A stretch of DNA of 64,000 nt, from NCBI GenBank assembly GCA_013112535.1, contig JABFGI010000008.1, forward strand, positions 85,433 to 149,432. The letters are read 5' to 3'. The notes below the pieces were generated by a model. It was not told where the DNA came from. It saw only the letters and a program-made list of their open reading frames with translations, and searched no databases. The position numbers were made by a program, and so were the translations under genes. Shown here piece by piece: positions 35,721 through 44,039 of this stretch; position 1 is the stretch's first letter; each line of letters begins with the position of its first letter. The stretch is from Pseudomonadota bacterium. GTDB lineage: Bacteria > Pseudomonadota > Gammaproteobacteria > Eutrophobiales > Eutrophobiaceae.

Positions 35721-35771
35721 TACCTAAAAAGAAAAAAGAACCGTGATGACAGTTATTTTTCTTTTTAGGTA
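35721..35771 (-). promoter_or_regulatory. Leader hairpin or operator of the cytochrome c gene
   Basis: The 16-base arms TACCTAAAAAGAAAAA (35721-35736) and TTTTTCTTTTTAGGTA (35756-35771) are exact complements around a 19-base spacer. The inner edge is 18 bases from the ATG; the ribosome site itself is outside the stem. Confidence 0.5.
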
Positions 35772-35961
35772 TTTTAGATTAACGATGGCAGATATGCTGC
35801 GACGCAGCAAATAAAAAGTCAATTACTTTTTCCAATAAAAATAACTAATTAGCAATATATGTTGAATGTGTTGCGTAACGCATCAGTTTAATTGTGGGTG
35901 CACAATTAAGTGATAAAATTACTCAATTATTTTACTGAATGGCTTTCTCTTTGTTATATTT

Positions 35962-36654
35962 TTAAAGCAACGTACTGCACTGTCTCACGAATAAATTTTT
36001 TAAATGGTTTAGAAGATTAATTGAAAGTCCTTGTCGGTATGCATTGTAATGTTGGCTGCCCAAAATAAATAAACCAAGTGGTTCATCATCTTTTATTGGC
36101 AAAGTAACTGTGGATTTTATTTTGTTCGATTCTTTACCAAACATCGCATCTATGTATTCTGCTGGCAGGCTATCACAAAGTGGTTTGTTGACATTAAACA
36201 GTCCTGAAAAAAAATAGCGTAACTTTGAATGGATTGGTTTAAAACGAAGGTTGCGATAGTCATGATGAGGTCGTTTTTCAACAAAGAAAAAGATTAGTAA
36301 ATCACTACAATAATATTCGCGCTTCAGAAATTGAAACAAGCTGTCATAAAGCGCTTCTATGCTTTCCGCTTCCAATAATGTTGAGGCTTGTTTATAAACC
36401 TCATTTGCCAATCTGTCGTTTTGTTTCTGACTAATGACTAATGTATTGAGTTGCGCTTTTAGTGATTGTTCATTTCTTCTTAATTGATCGACCTGATATT
36501 CAATTAATGAAGTAATGTTTCTTCCGCTGATATGAGGCAGGTTTAATTTTGAAAGCAAAGCCGGGTTGTCCAGAAAGAAACCTGGATTTCTTTCCAGATA
36601 GTCTATTACGACAGGCAGGCTATCAGCGGTTTTCCTGTTAGCTGCCATACGCAT
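35962..36654 (-). CDS. DUF484 family protein (GAF-like)
   Basis: 230 aa. The N-terminal VIDYLERNPGFFLDNPALLSKLNLPH and coiled-coil LIEYQVDQLRRNEQSLKAQLNTLV stretch, followed by a GAF-like domain (STVTLPIKDDEPLGLFILGSQHYNAYRQGLSINLLNHL), are typical of DUF484. In most proteobacteria this gene sits with dapF and xerC; here it is alone. Role unknown. Start uncertain among 36657 (TTG), 36654 and 36648. Confidence 0.85.
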   Translation of the reverse strand: MRMAANRKTADSLPVVIDYLERNPGFFLDNPALLSKLNLPHISGRNITSLIEYQVDQLRRNEQSLKAQLNTLVISQKQNDRLANEVYKQASTLLEAESIEALYDSLFQFLKREYYCSDLLIFFFVEKRPHHDYRNLRFKPIHSKLRYFFSGLFNVNKPLCDSLPAEYIDAMFGKESNKIKSTVTLPIKDDEPLGLFILGSQHYNAYRQGLSINLLNHLKNLFVRQCSTLL

Positions 36655-36724
36655 CAAACAGTATTGATATCATATTAATAACTATAGATGCTTTTTTCCT
36701 TATTGCAAATAAGAGCTTTTATTA

Positions 36725-37510
36725 TTAATTACTTCCTTCCGATTGAATATGAATAATTGTGCCACAATGTTTGCAATGTACTGCATCTGCATCATGGCGT
36801 ATTAAACCGCATGATGGACATTCATGACGTACTTTTCCAGGACGAAAAATTGTTTGAATAAGTCGCAGGAATAACGTAATACCAAAGATCATGATTAAGA
36901 TGGCTAATAAATGCCCGCTGGTACCAATTAATGTGACATCGCCAAAGCCCGTTGTTGTTAATGTTGCTACCGTAAAATAAAGAGCTTCAAAGTAATTGCT
37001 GATGCCTGGATTTACATCGACCTGTAGTACATATACCAATGCTGTCACTATAAATATAAAGACGAACAGGTTTACAATGCTGAAAATAATATCTTCATGC
37101 AAGCGGACAAATTTTGATTGCTTGCGCATTGTTTTAAGCAACTGATAGGAACGCAATATACGTAAAGAACGAATTAATCGTAAGAAAGCAAAATTCTCAG
37201 TCAATGCCGGTGCTAATAATGAAAGAATGACAACTATATCTGCCAAACTGATTGGGTTTAAAAGATATTTTAATCGTTGCTTACTAATATAGAGGCGTGC
37301 ATTGAATTCGATCAGGTAATAAATACCAATACCAACTTCCAGCGCATGAAAGTCGTCTGTGTGATGAAAAAAAGAGGCAACGACAAAGTACAAAATAGAC
37401 AATACATCGACCGTTATCAGGACAACACGAAAAATATTAGAATTTTTACCAGAGCCGTTATATAGCTCATCAAGTTGTGTATATAGTTTGCTGTTTTCGA
37501 TTTTATCCAT
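36725..37510 (-). CDS. Voltage-gated-type potassium channel with C-terminal zinc ribbon
   Basis: 261 aa inner-membrane channel with six helices: an S4-like segment AFLRLIRSLRILRSYQLLKTMRK with regularly spaced Arg, and the pore filter TTTGFGD (about residues 185-191). After S6 (LLAILIMIFGITLFLRLIQTIF) the usual ligand domain is replaced by a short zinc ribbon, HECPSCGLIRHDADAVHCKHCGTIIH, with four Cys. GFG is a K+ filter. Metal or redox gating by the ribbon is an inference. Start ATG 37510 or GTG 37519. Confidence 0.86.
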   Translation of the reverse strand: MDKIENSKLYTQLDELYNGSGKNSNIFRVVLITVDVLSILYFVVASFFHHTDDFHALEVGIGIYYLIEFNARLYISKQRLKYLLNPISLADIVVILSLLAPALTENFAFLRLIRSLRILRSYQLLKTMRKQSKFVRLHEDIIFSIVNLFVFIFIVTALVYVLQVDVNPGISNYFEALYFTVATLTTTGFGDVTLIGTSGHLLAILIMIFGITLFLRLIQTIFRPGKVRHECPSCGLIRHDADAVHCKHCGTIIHIQSEGSN

Positions 37511-37611
37511 GTTATTCACATTGCGTGTATTTTATAAACTAACAAAATCAAGTAGCCATTATTCCATAAATTTAATCAAAAGACTTAAAGAGAGCAGCGT
37601 CAATTAATGAT

Positions 37612-38361
37612 TTATTCAGCTTTGGAATAACGCTGCACAAATCGTTTCAGAATTTGTTGTGCATACGGCGTAGTTACCCGGGATACAGCCTGCGTTAATT
37701 GTCCTGCCTCGGCAGGCTCAAAATAGCCGTAGTGCTTATAGACTTCTATTCGTACGCTGAAGCCTTCACTATCTCCTTCAGGGTGAAATTGGGTTGCGTA
37801 TACGTTGTTACCGACGCGAAACATCTGTACCGGGCATACATTACCGGTCATTAATAAAGTGGCTCCCTGTGGAACACAGTCACAAGCTTCTTTATGACCC
37901 AGCAATACATCGATTTGTTCAGGGAAGTCCATTAATAATGGATCGCGTTTACCTTCTTCAGTGATATCCAGTGTGACGCAACCGACGGCTTCTCTATAGC
38001 GACTGGATATAGGTGTATTCAAATATGAACCGAGCAGGCCATTACCGGAACAGGCGCCAAAAAAAGGAAAATCCTGTTCAATTACCTGCTCAAGCAGGTG
38101 TTTGAAATCGTTTTCAATCTTATGCTGGATAGCAGATTTTTTTTCATGCGGTGTACTGATGTCAAACGGGCTACCACCGACAATAATGGCACTGTATTGG
38201 TCAAGTGACAGGTTTTCTGGTATCCCGTTTTTTTCTATACGCAGTCTACGTGTCTGTGATTCAGTGAGTTCGCCATATTTAAGAAAAGCCTGGTATTCAT
38301 TATCAGATGTTTCATCTTCAGGACGTAGTTGCAGGATAAGAACAGGCTTGTTTTTAGTCAT
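37612..38361 (-). CDS. Class I glutamine amidotransferase (GMP-synthase-like)
   Basis: 249 aa single GATase1 domain: IIVGGSPFDIS, the nucleophile C104 in FFGACSGNGLLGSYL, and the catalytic His in ATQFHPEGDSEGFSVR. No synthetase domain follows, so it belongs to the stand-alone group related to GuaA N-domains and gamma-glutamyl hydrolases. The acceptor or substrate (for example gamma-glutamyl amines) is unknown. Isolated; no partner gene. Confidence 0.85.
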   Translation of the reverse strand: MTKNKPVLILQLRPEDETSDNEYQAFLKYGELTESQTRRLRIEKNGIPENLSLDQYSAIIVGGSPFDISTPHEKKSAIQHKIENDFKHLLEQVIEQDFPFFGACSGNGLLGSYLNTPISSRYREAVGCVTLDITEEGKRDPLLMDFPEQIDVLLGHKEACDCVPQGATLLMTGNVCPVQMFRVGNNVYATQFHPEGDSEGFSVRIEVYKHYGYFEPAEAGQLTQAVSRVTTPYAQQILKRFVQRYSKAE

Positions 38362-38485
38362 AATGATTAGTCTAAATCTGGTAAATAAATATATCGATAC
38401 GAGTAAGATATCAAATATGTTGAATAATTTAATTATTATTTATTGAATTGCTATAGTTAACTATGTAAATCATTGGAGAATTAAT

Positions 38486-38773
38486 ATGAATAAGTATCTG
38501 TCAGTTTTTTTTATTTCTACTATGTTGAGTATGTCTCATGTTGTTGCCGAGCCATTATCTGTTACAGGTAGTGACGATATTGAATCCATTTTGGCAGCAC
38601 ACAGCGGCAAGCGTGTTACAGTTCAAATGAAATCAGGTGGCGAATTTAAAGGTAAAGTAGGTGAAGTCAATGGAGACATTGTTCATCTGATGGAACTCAC
38701 GGGTAAAGAATTTTTTGATGCAGTTGTTTCTATTAATATGATTGAAGCTGTGATAATTCGTACCAGAAATTAA
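38486..38773 (+). CDS. Exported LSm-like protein
   Basis: 95 aa: a signal peptide (1-21, VVAE) and then a compact Sm-like barrel pattern, GKRVTVQMKSGGEFKGKVGEVNGDIVHLMELTGKEFFDAVVSINMIEAVIIRTR, with the two Sm-type halves (strong turn after VQMKSGG, and a final xIxAVxxR strand). Sm folds usually bind RNA in the cytoplasm; an exported one must have another role. GGAGA lies 8 bases before the ATG. Confidence 0.68.
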   Translation: MNKYLSVFFISTMLSMSHVVAEPLSVTGSDDIESILAAHSGKRVTVQMKSGGEFKGKVGEVNGDIVHLMELTGKEFFDAVVSINMIEAVIIRTRN

Positions 38774-38833
38774 GTGTTTTTTATTATCGGTTCAAATCGT
38801 AAATATTAATATAACGGAATCAGGTGTTAGTAA

Positions 38834-39442
38834 GTGATTTTATCCAAGATTCTTGAAGAAATACCTGAAAATTTGCTCAATCCAGATGGTGTTGTTAATT
38901 ATCACGGTGTGATGATGTCTTCTTCAGAGTCTAATGTATATTTCGATAGTCTATTCAATAATATTGAATGGAAAAATGATGAGGCATTTATATTTGGCAA
39001 GCATTATGTGACTAAACGTAAAGTTGCCTGGTATGGGGACAAGCCATTTGAATATACTTATTCGAATAGAACTAAACATGCCTTGCCGTGGACGACCGAA
39101 TTAAAAGTGTTGAAGTCGCTGGTTGAAAAAGAAACTGGGGAGTCATTTAATTCCTGTTTAGCTAATTTATATCATGATGGCAGCGAAGGTATGGCCTGGC
39201 ATAGTGATGATGAAGCAGATTTGAAGAAAAATAGTGCAATTGCATCTTTGAGTTTTGGTGCCGAGAGAAAATTCTGTTTCAAGCACAAGCAAAGTAAAAA
39301 AACGATTTCGATAATGCTTGAAAATGGTAGTTTGTTAGTAATGAAAGGCGAAACCCAGACGCATTGGCTGCATTGTTTGCCAACAACCAGAAAAGTCGAT
39401 AAGCCAAGAATTAATTTAACATTCAGGACGATTGTTAATTAG
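38834..39442 (+). CDS. AlkB-like 2-oxoglutarate/Fe(II) dioxygenase
   Basis: 202 aa demethylase of the AlkB family repairing N-alkylated bases. The Fe ligands are H123 and D125 in AWHSDDE and H180 in THWLHCLP; the 2-oxoglutarate-binding arginines are in RINLTFR near the C-terminus. The WYGDKPFEYTYSNRTKHALPW region is like ALKBH2-type proteins. GTG start at 38834. The gene stands alone (no ada). Confidence 0.92.
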   Translation: MILSKILEEIPENLLNPDGVVNYHGVMMSSSESNVYFDSLFNNIEWKNDEAFIFGKHYVTKRKVAWYGDKPFEYTYSNRTKHALPWTTELKVLKSLVEKETGESFNSCLANLYHDGSEGMAWHSDDEADLKKNSAIASLSFGAERKFCFKHKQSKKTISIMLENGSLLVMKGETQTHWLHCLPTTRKVDKPRINLTFRTIVN

Positions 39443-39468
39443 TAATATAAAGAAAAATTTGTGGCCCT

Positions 39469-40085
39469 TTAATGATCCCTGTTTTCATATGCGATATCAT
39501 TTTCAAAGCGCATTACTTGCTCGATATAAACTAATTTATTATCCAGTGCTTCTAATTTATTATTATTCTGATTAATTGTTTCGATTAAATTATCAATATG
39601 TCTTTGTCGAATATTTGTGTTATTAATGGCATCGAATTTTAAATTTTTATCAATTCTGGCTTTTATTTTTAAATTTTCATTTTTTAATTTTAATTGTTGT
39701 TTGTATATCCTTTTTAATTCTTCGCTATATGAGGAGTCGCTATAAGATGATACAGAAGAGAGAATTGTCATTTGATCAATGTAATTTAACCTGTTTTCAA
39801 GTCTTTCCAGTTTGTCGTAATTTTTAGTTAATTTTTCAAATAATCGTGCAATATATCTTTGATGTGAATTAGTATTATTTTCAACATCCAGATATAAACT
39901 TTTTTCAATTTTGTTGCTTATTAATATATTGGCACTTCTTAATTGATATTGTTGTTTGTAAATTGATCTTGATTCTTCGGAAAAATCTCCGTTTGCATAG
40001 GATGATGTGCTTGTAATAAATAAAAATATTAAAAAAATCTATATATATTGGCCCGGTTTTGTGTGCTAGTAAAACTTTTGACCAT
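39469..40085 (-). CDS. Secreted tandem-repeat coiled-coil protein, broken by a one-base frameshift
   Basis: From ATG 40085 the frame codes MVKSFTSTQNRANIYRFF and then stops after an A7 tract on the plus strand (40031-40037). With one more base in the tract it would continue as a full signal peptide (LIFLFITSTSSYA) and 175 further residues to 39469, 205 aa in all. The mature part is two copies of an ~78-residue module (S-Y-...EE...IYKQQ...L...N...QR.I...L...KLE.L.N.L.YI.Q), mostly helical. The second copy alone is an ATG-started 100-codon frame (39469-39771). Function unknown. Confidence 0.6.
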
Positions 40086-40429
40086 ATGTAACTTCATAGT
40101 TCAATCAGTGTTTGTTCTATTAAAATTACGTTTATTAAGTCAGGTGCATTATTAAGAAACAGTCAATATTGTCAGGAAAGCTGCTATTCAAGGCTTGAGC
40201 TCAGGTTTGAACTACACAGAAAGTTTGTATTTAAACACTATCCTGACTGTAGAGACGGTAGTGAAAGGCGTGTTATTTCCGATCGAAGACAGGCAAATCA
40301 TTAAAGGCTTTTTAAAATTATTATTTATTTTATGATAATCTCTTAAGTTAATTGCCTGTAAAACAATGAGTTTATTTCTCATAATTTTCGTGACAGATTA
40401 AAGTAAAATTAATTATCAGGAGATAGATA
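40086..40429. other. Intergenic region, nothing firm
   Basis: 344 bp. Only a 7-bp GTCAGGA/TCCTGAC inverted pair about 80 bp apart was noticed. Confidence 0.4.
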
Positions 40430-40756
40430 ATGATATCGGAAAAAATTTTTCTTTATGCCGAGTATCAGGTTTCGGTACCATTTGAGAAAATTGATTGGGA
40501 ACCAATCAATCAAGAAATGAAAAAATTTGATGGCATGAGATCAAAAACCTGGCTCAGTGGTCTCAATAATCATACTGTTGGCGGTTTTTATGAATTCTCT
40601 TCATTCGACGATTCACAGAAATATATTGATGAGCTATTAATCCCGTTTTCAAAGAAAATTAATGGTAACCTGACTGTAAAGTTGTTCAATGGGGATATTG
40701 TCGCAGAAGCCTGTACCGACATGAATTCACCATTTTATAAAGAGAATAATGAGTAG
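40430..40756 (+). CDS. YdhR-like dimeric alpha/beta-barrel protein
   Basis: 108 aa. FLYAEYQVSVPFEKIDWEPINQEMKKFDGMRSKTWLSGLNNHTVGGFYEFSSFDDSQKYIDELLIPF follows the beta-alpha-beta-beta pattern of ferredoxin-like monooxygenase/YdhR proteins (GGxYxFxSxxxAxxY). Activity not established for the family. AGGAG precedes the ATG. It lies upstream of the FNR-linked small RNA candidate. Confidence 0.68.
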   Translation: MISEKIFLYAEYQVSVPFEKIDWEPINQEMKKFDGMRSKTWLSGLNNHTVGGFYEFSSFDDSQKYIDELLIPFSKKINGNLTVKLFNGDIVAEACTDMNSPFYKENNE

Positions 40757-40764
40757 TCGATTAT

Positions 40765-40805
40765 TTGATCTAAATCAAAAATTGATAGAGAAATATTGTT
40801 ATATT
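40765..40805 (+). promoter_or_regulatory. Class II FNR-dependent promoter
   Basis: TTGAT-CTAA-ATCAA (40765-40778) is a perfect FNR box. TATATT (40800-40805) is a -10 hexamer with 5 of 6 consensus bases. A start at 40812-40813 would put the box centre at -40.5 to -41.5, the standard place for FNR activation. Confidence 0.75.
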
Positions 40806-40811
40806 GACTCC

Positions 40812-40899
40812 GCGTAAAGCAAAGCAATACTCTCTTCTCATTAGTAATGTTTAGCTTAAACTTAAGAGCCATGTGTGTGAACATTATGGCTCTTTTTTT
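40812..40899 (+). ncRNA. Candidate FNR-activated small RNA
   Basis: Between the FNR promoter and an intrinsic terminator lies about 88 bases without an ORF of note. A GTTTA-GCT-TAAAC hairpin and a single-stranded ACTCTCTTCTC stretch, complementary to Shine-Dalgarno-like purine runs, precede the terminator (AAGAGCCAT...ATGGCTCTT plus a T tract). The layout is like enterobacterial FnrS, without sequence identity claimed. Confidence 0.6.
40864..40899 (+). terminator. Intrinsic terminator of the small RNA candidate
   Basis: AAGAGCCAT pairs with ATGGCTCTT around a 13-base loop and seven T follow. Confidence 0.85.
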
Positions 40900-41031
40900 A
40901 TGCGAGCATATAATCAACTGTTCTGTAAAAATTATCCTGATTGGTTCTGTAATTGATCAAGATAAAAAGTTAAATTTTACTTGGTGTTTCACTTCCGGCA
41001 CGTGTATTAATAACAGATGTGGAATAACAAT

Positions 41032-41166
41032 ATGGAACTTTGGTTAAGTCTATTGTTTGGAAATCCTGTTGGTCTGATGTCGATGATAGTTGTGTGTTTA
41101 GATTTAGTTATTATAGGCACTCTTTTTTTGTCGGCTATAAAAAGTCTAAAACTACACCGAATCTAA
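41032..41166 (+). CDS. DUF3149 small membrane protein
   Basis: 44 aa: MELWLSLLFGNPVGLMSM, then a single transmembrane helix (about 15-35) and a basic end KSLKLHRI. The WxxLFGNxVGLxS start is the hallmark of DUF3149, a family of ~45-residue proteins of unknown function. It starts about 130 bp after the small RNA terminator. Confidence 0.78.
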   Translation: MELWLSLLFGNPVGLMSMIVVCLDLVIIGTLFLSAIKSLKLHRI

Positions 41167-41276
41167 GCTACAATTCTGACTAAACTTATAGTCGAAGCTA
41201 TTTCTCAGTCTTTACAGGTTGGGTTTCGAATAGACGTAGGAACTGCTGTTTTTTTTATTTTTCTATGGCTAATGTC

Positions 41277-41636
41277 TTATTCAGCAGAGGTGTTTTCTAC
41301 CTCCGGTATTTCTACTTTTTCGACTGTTTCTGATTCAGTTTCACCTTCCATTTCGGTGTCGGCTTCAGTTTCAGCATTTGCAACGACTTCTTCTTCCTCG
41401 ATTACACACTCGAATGAAACTTCGTCCAGACCAGCATTCTGGTCGGCTATATATACAGTTTTTTTGTTTTCTTTTTCACATTCTTTTTTTGCCATATCAT
41501 AGGCGTAGAGAAAGCTTTGTGGTTCTCCAATAATCACAATTTTATCAGATGTGGTTGATTGAACTGAGGTTTGATTGCTGCAGCCTGCAAGGAATAAAGT
41601 AAACCACAGTGCGATAGTGATATTTTTAGTGTTCAT
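41277..41636 (-). CDS. Small lipoprotein with acidic tail
   Basis: 119 aa. A lipoprotein signal ends LFLAGC, with Cys at about residue 19. A short domain with two Cys (KKECEKEN, FECVIE) follows, then a ~40-residue Glu/Thr-rich acidic tail, likely disordered. ATG 41636 is preferred to 41651. Function unknown. Confidence 0.65.
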   Translation of the reverse strand: MNTKNITIALWFTLFLAGCSNQTSVQSTTSDKIVIIGEPQSFLYAYDMAKKECEKENKKTVYIADQNAGLDEVSFECVIEEEEVVANAETEADTEMEGETESETVEKVEIPEVENTSAE

Positions 41637-41683
41637 TATTAAAAAATTCATTAAATTAAAAAAATAGCTGCGATAAGTTTCGA

Positions 41684-42511
41684 TTATAATTTATTTTTTA
41701 CTAATTCTCTAAGGTTGATTGCGCTTTGGCTTTGATTATTTTTAGTTATTAGTGTTTTAACGGTTGCATAATCATTTTGTAAGTAGGCGAGTGTAGCAGT
41801 CATGAAGGTGGTATCGGTATCAACTAACTTATCATGCATAACTGATTGATAGTTTGCAGATAATCTTTCTATGGTAGTTTTTATTGTATGTGTATCAATG
41901 TGATTCAACGCATTTGCATCAATACGAATTGCTTTTTTCATGGTACGAATGGCCCTTTCTTTATCACCCATAATAGCAGCGGCTAGAGCAAAACCAATTT
42001 TAGGTTCTCCTGATATCAGGTTTTGTTGTGACTGAACTGCAAAGATATCTAATGCATAATTCGCATTGCCATTAGCTAACTGCTTCCATCCTTCTTTTTT
42101 GTTGTAGTGATAGATTGCTCTTTTGACAGGTTTATTATGTTTAATTGCTACAGTATGTTTATTTTTTTTTCGCAGAATAGTTGAATGGGATTTTGGATAA
42201 GTATTTGAATATTGTGAATTATTATTTGTAAAAATGTGAGTTAGCAAGGCTGCACCTAACACGCCCAATACAACATAAGCAGCTGTGTCGTTCAAATTAG
42301 CATGCACACCATAGTGAGCCCGATAATGACGTTGGTGCCCATGGAAATAATTGTGATGGAGACGCTGATAAGGGTAATGCCCGTAATGATGTTTGTAATG
42401 GCTTCCGCCATAGTACGTCGCATAGGATGTCGATGACGCAAATACAATACTGCACAGATACAGGGTCTTTATTATTCCGGATATTCTAGTATGTTTGTGA
42501 TTGTGCTCCAT
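41684..42511 (-). CDS. Exported histidine-rich protein with helical repeats
   Basis: 275 aa. An exported start (about 13-32) leads to a segment very rich in His, Tyr and Gly (about residues 33-70; e.g. YKHHYGHYPYQRLHHNYFHGHQ), a probable metal-binding or surface segment. A hydrophobic helix (AAYVVLGVLGAALLTHIF) follows, and then a TPR-like helical C-terminus (LANGNANYALDIFAVQSQ, GFALAAAIMGDKERAIRTMKKAIRID, ATLAYLQNDYATVKTLI). No named family. Confidence 0.65.
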   Translation of the reverse strand: MEHNHKHTRISGIIKTLYLCSIVFASSTSYATYYGGSHYKHHYGHYPYQRLHHNYFHGHQRHYRAHYGVHANLNDTAAYVVLGVLGAALLTHIFTNNNSQYSNTYPKSHSTILRKKNKHTVAIKHNKPVKRAIYHYNKKEGWKQLANGNANYALDIFAVQSQQNLISGEPKIGFALAAAIMGDKERAIRTMKKAIRIDANALNHIDTHTIKTTIERLSANYQSVMHDKLVDTDTTFMTATLAYLQNDYATVKTLITKNNQSQSAINLRELVKNKL

Positions 42512-42571
42512 AAGGTAATAATAGACTATAAATACTTATGAATATCTCAAATCTGTTCAAAGGCGTTCATT

Positions 42572-43237
42572 TTGAAGATTAAAAGTGACATAGATTCAGA
42601 GTTTCTTGATGCGGCAGAACAGGAAATATATCAAATCCTCTTGAATCAGCACCTTTCTTATAATGATCGTTGGTTCTCAAGTCCATTTATTGTCAGAGTG
42701 ATGACGTTATTGCGGTATATTGGGATCTGCCTAAGTCTGCTGGGTATTACGCTCACTATTTATGTTCTCTGGAATAAACCAGTCTGGTGTCCACTATGGA
42801 TTAATTTAAATTATCTGGCGCTAACCTTTATATTATTTCTGGTTATATTTTATTTTATGCCGTCAATTGATTCTTCGTTAAAACAGTGGAGCAGAAATTA
42901 CGCTTTTAAAAATTGTAAAAAAATAGCGGGGAATTGTGTCAAAGAAGCAAGAAAGCTAGCACCTTATCTGGCAGAGTATGAGTTTAAAGCTAATACAATT
43001 TCATATTATCGAATTAAAAGTGATGTTTCGACGTTAGCATGGACAAGAAAGTTAAAGGGTGTTGCTTTTCATGGAAAACGGGCTACTGTTTTTTTTAAAA
43101 AATGGACTGCGTTTATACCAATGCTGATAGTTTTACATGAAAAATTTGAGCCCGTAGAAATTATTCTGGATAATTTATCTATAGATACAAAATCTATAGT
43201 TAAAGCTCAAGACACAATTAACTTAAATCAAAAATAA
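42572..43237 (+). CDS. Membrane protein of unknown function
   Basis: 221 aa with two central transmembrane helices (about 48-67 and 80-100) and soluble ends. The C-terminal half (KANTISYYRIKSDVSTLAWTRKLKGVAFHGKRATVFFKKWTAFIPMLIV) resembles YcxB-like bacterial PH-type folds, a weak guess. The TTG start at 42572 is the only one preceding the conserved-looking N-terminus. The 3' end overlaps the convergent next gene by 20 bp. Confidence 0.6.
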   Translation: MKIKSDIDSEFLDAAEQEIYQILLNQHLSYNDRWFSSPFIVRVMTLLRYIGICLSLLGITLTIYVLWNKPVWCPLWINLNYLALTFILFLVIFYFMPSIDSSLKQWSRNYAFKNCKKIAGNCVKEARKLAPYLAEYEFKANTISYYRIKSDVSTLAWTRKLKGVAFHGKRATVFFKKWTAFIPMLIVLHEKFEPVEIILDNLSIDTKSIVKAQDTINLNQK

Positions 43238-43439
43238 CATTACCATCGCAGGCGGATGCAATTTGATTTAATTCCTGATGCGTAAAGCTAAGTGCATGTT
43301 TTATAGTAATTCTTGCATTCGTGCCTTTAGCCTTAGTCGCAATTTTAAGTAGTTCATCTACATTATAGATCTTTGAGTCCAGAATCATGCCGCCGCCTAA
43401 ACTCGCTAATTCTTCCAGATCTTCCGTCGTAATACTCAT
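43218..43439 (-). CDS. Small protein of unknown function
   Basis: 73 aa, acidic and helical (MSITTEDLEELASLGGGMI...HQELNQIASACDGNVIFDLS). AAGGAG lies 8 bases before the ATG, which supports translation. Two copies of a GG/hydrophobic turn flank a TKAKGTNARITIKHALSF centre. No family recognised. Confidence 0.6.
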   Translation of the reverse strand: MSITTEDLEELASLGGGMILDSKIYNVDELLKIATKAKGTNARITIKHALSFTHQELNQIASACDGNVIFDLS

Positions 43440-43603
43440 TTTTATTCTCCTTAATTATTATTGTAGATTAAAGTATTATCCTGTATCGGATTGTAAGTCA
43501 GTATCTTGAGTATTATATACTAAATATATTTAATTCTGAGAGTAAGTATGATGAAGTGATTATCAAGAAAGGGATTTTATGCTTTTAATCTAGCGCTTTG
43601 GTA

Positions 43604-43825
43604 CTATTTTTTTTCGCCCCACCATGCCATAAATTCGTCAAGATCAATTTCATTATTATTGTCAGTATCAATTTTATCAAATCCTTCTCTCAGTTGTTTA
43701 TCACTGAGATTGAAACCAATTGCGCTGATTAGTTCAGAAAATTCAGTGAAATCTAATGAGCCATTTTTCCTGCTATCGAAGTTACTAAAATAGGTCAGTA
43801 CTTCTTCGTAATCAAGATCACTCAT
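43604..43825 (-). CDS. Two-EF-hand calcium-binding protein
   Basis: 73 aa calmodulin-like protein with two 12-residue loops, D17-E28 (DSRKNGSLDFTE) and D53-E64 (DTDNNNEIDLDE), each in a helix-loop-helix. The second loop has the full set of Ca2+ ligands; the first has Arg at loop position 3 and may bind weakly. AAGGGG precedes the ATG. No export signal, so a cytoplasmic Ca2+ sensor or buffer. Confidence 0.88.
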   Translation of the reverse strand: MSDLDYEEVLTYFSNFDSRKNGSLDFTEFSELISAIGFNLSDKQLREGFDKIDTDNNNEIDLDEFMAWWGEKK

Positions 43826-44039
43826 AAAATTCCCCTTATTAGTTTATAGTAAGCTTTATATTAGGATGCTAAAGCAAATTTAACTAGCATAAATATGGTA
43901 TATATATTAAAAAACAACAAGTTAATATTGCCAAATTAATTCACAAAACAGAATGTTAACCTCGAATAATATGAAAGTTAAAATTCACATAATTGTAATA
44001 ATGGGAATGAACTAAATCATTATCATAAGTTATTATTAA

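Noticed and set aside
40168..40251. GTCAGGA...TCCTGAC inverted pair as mobile-element ends
   Set aside because: Only seven bases match, with no coding content or target duplication.
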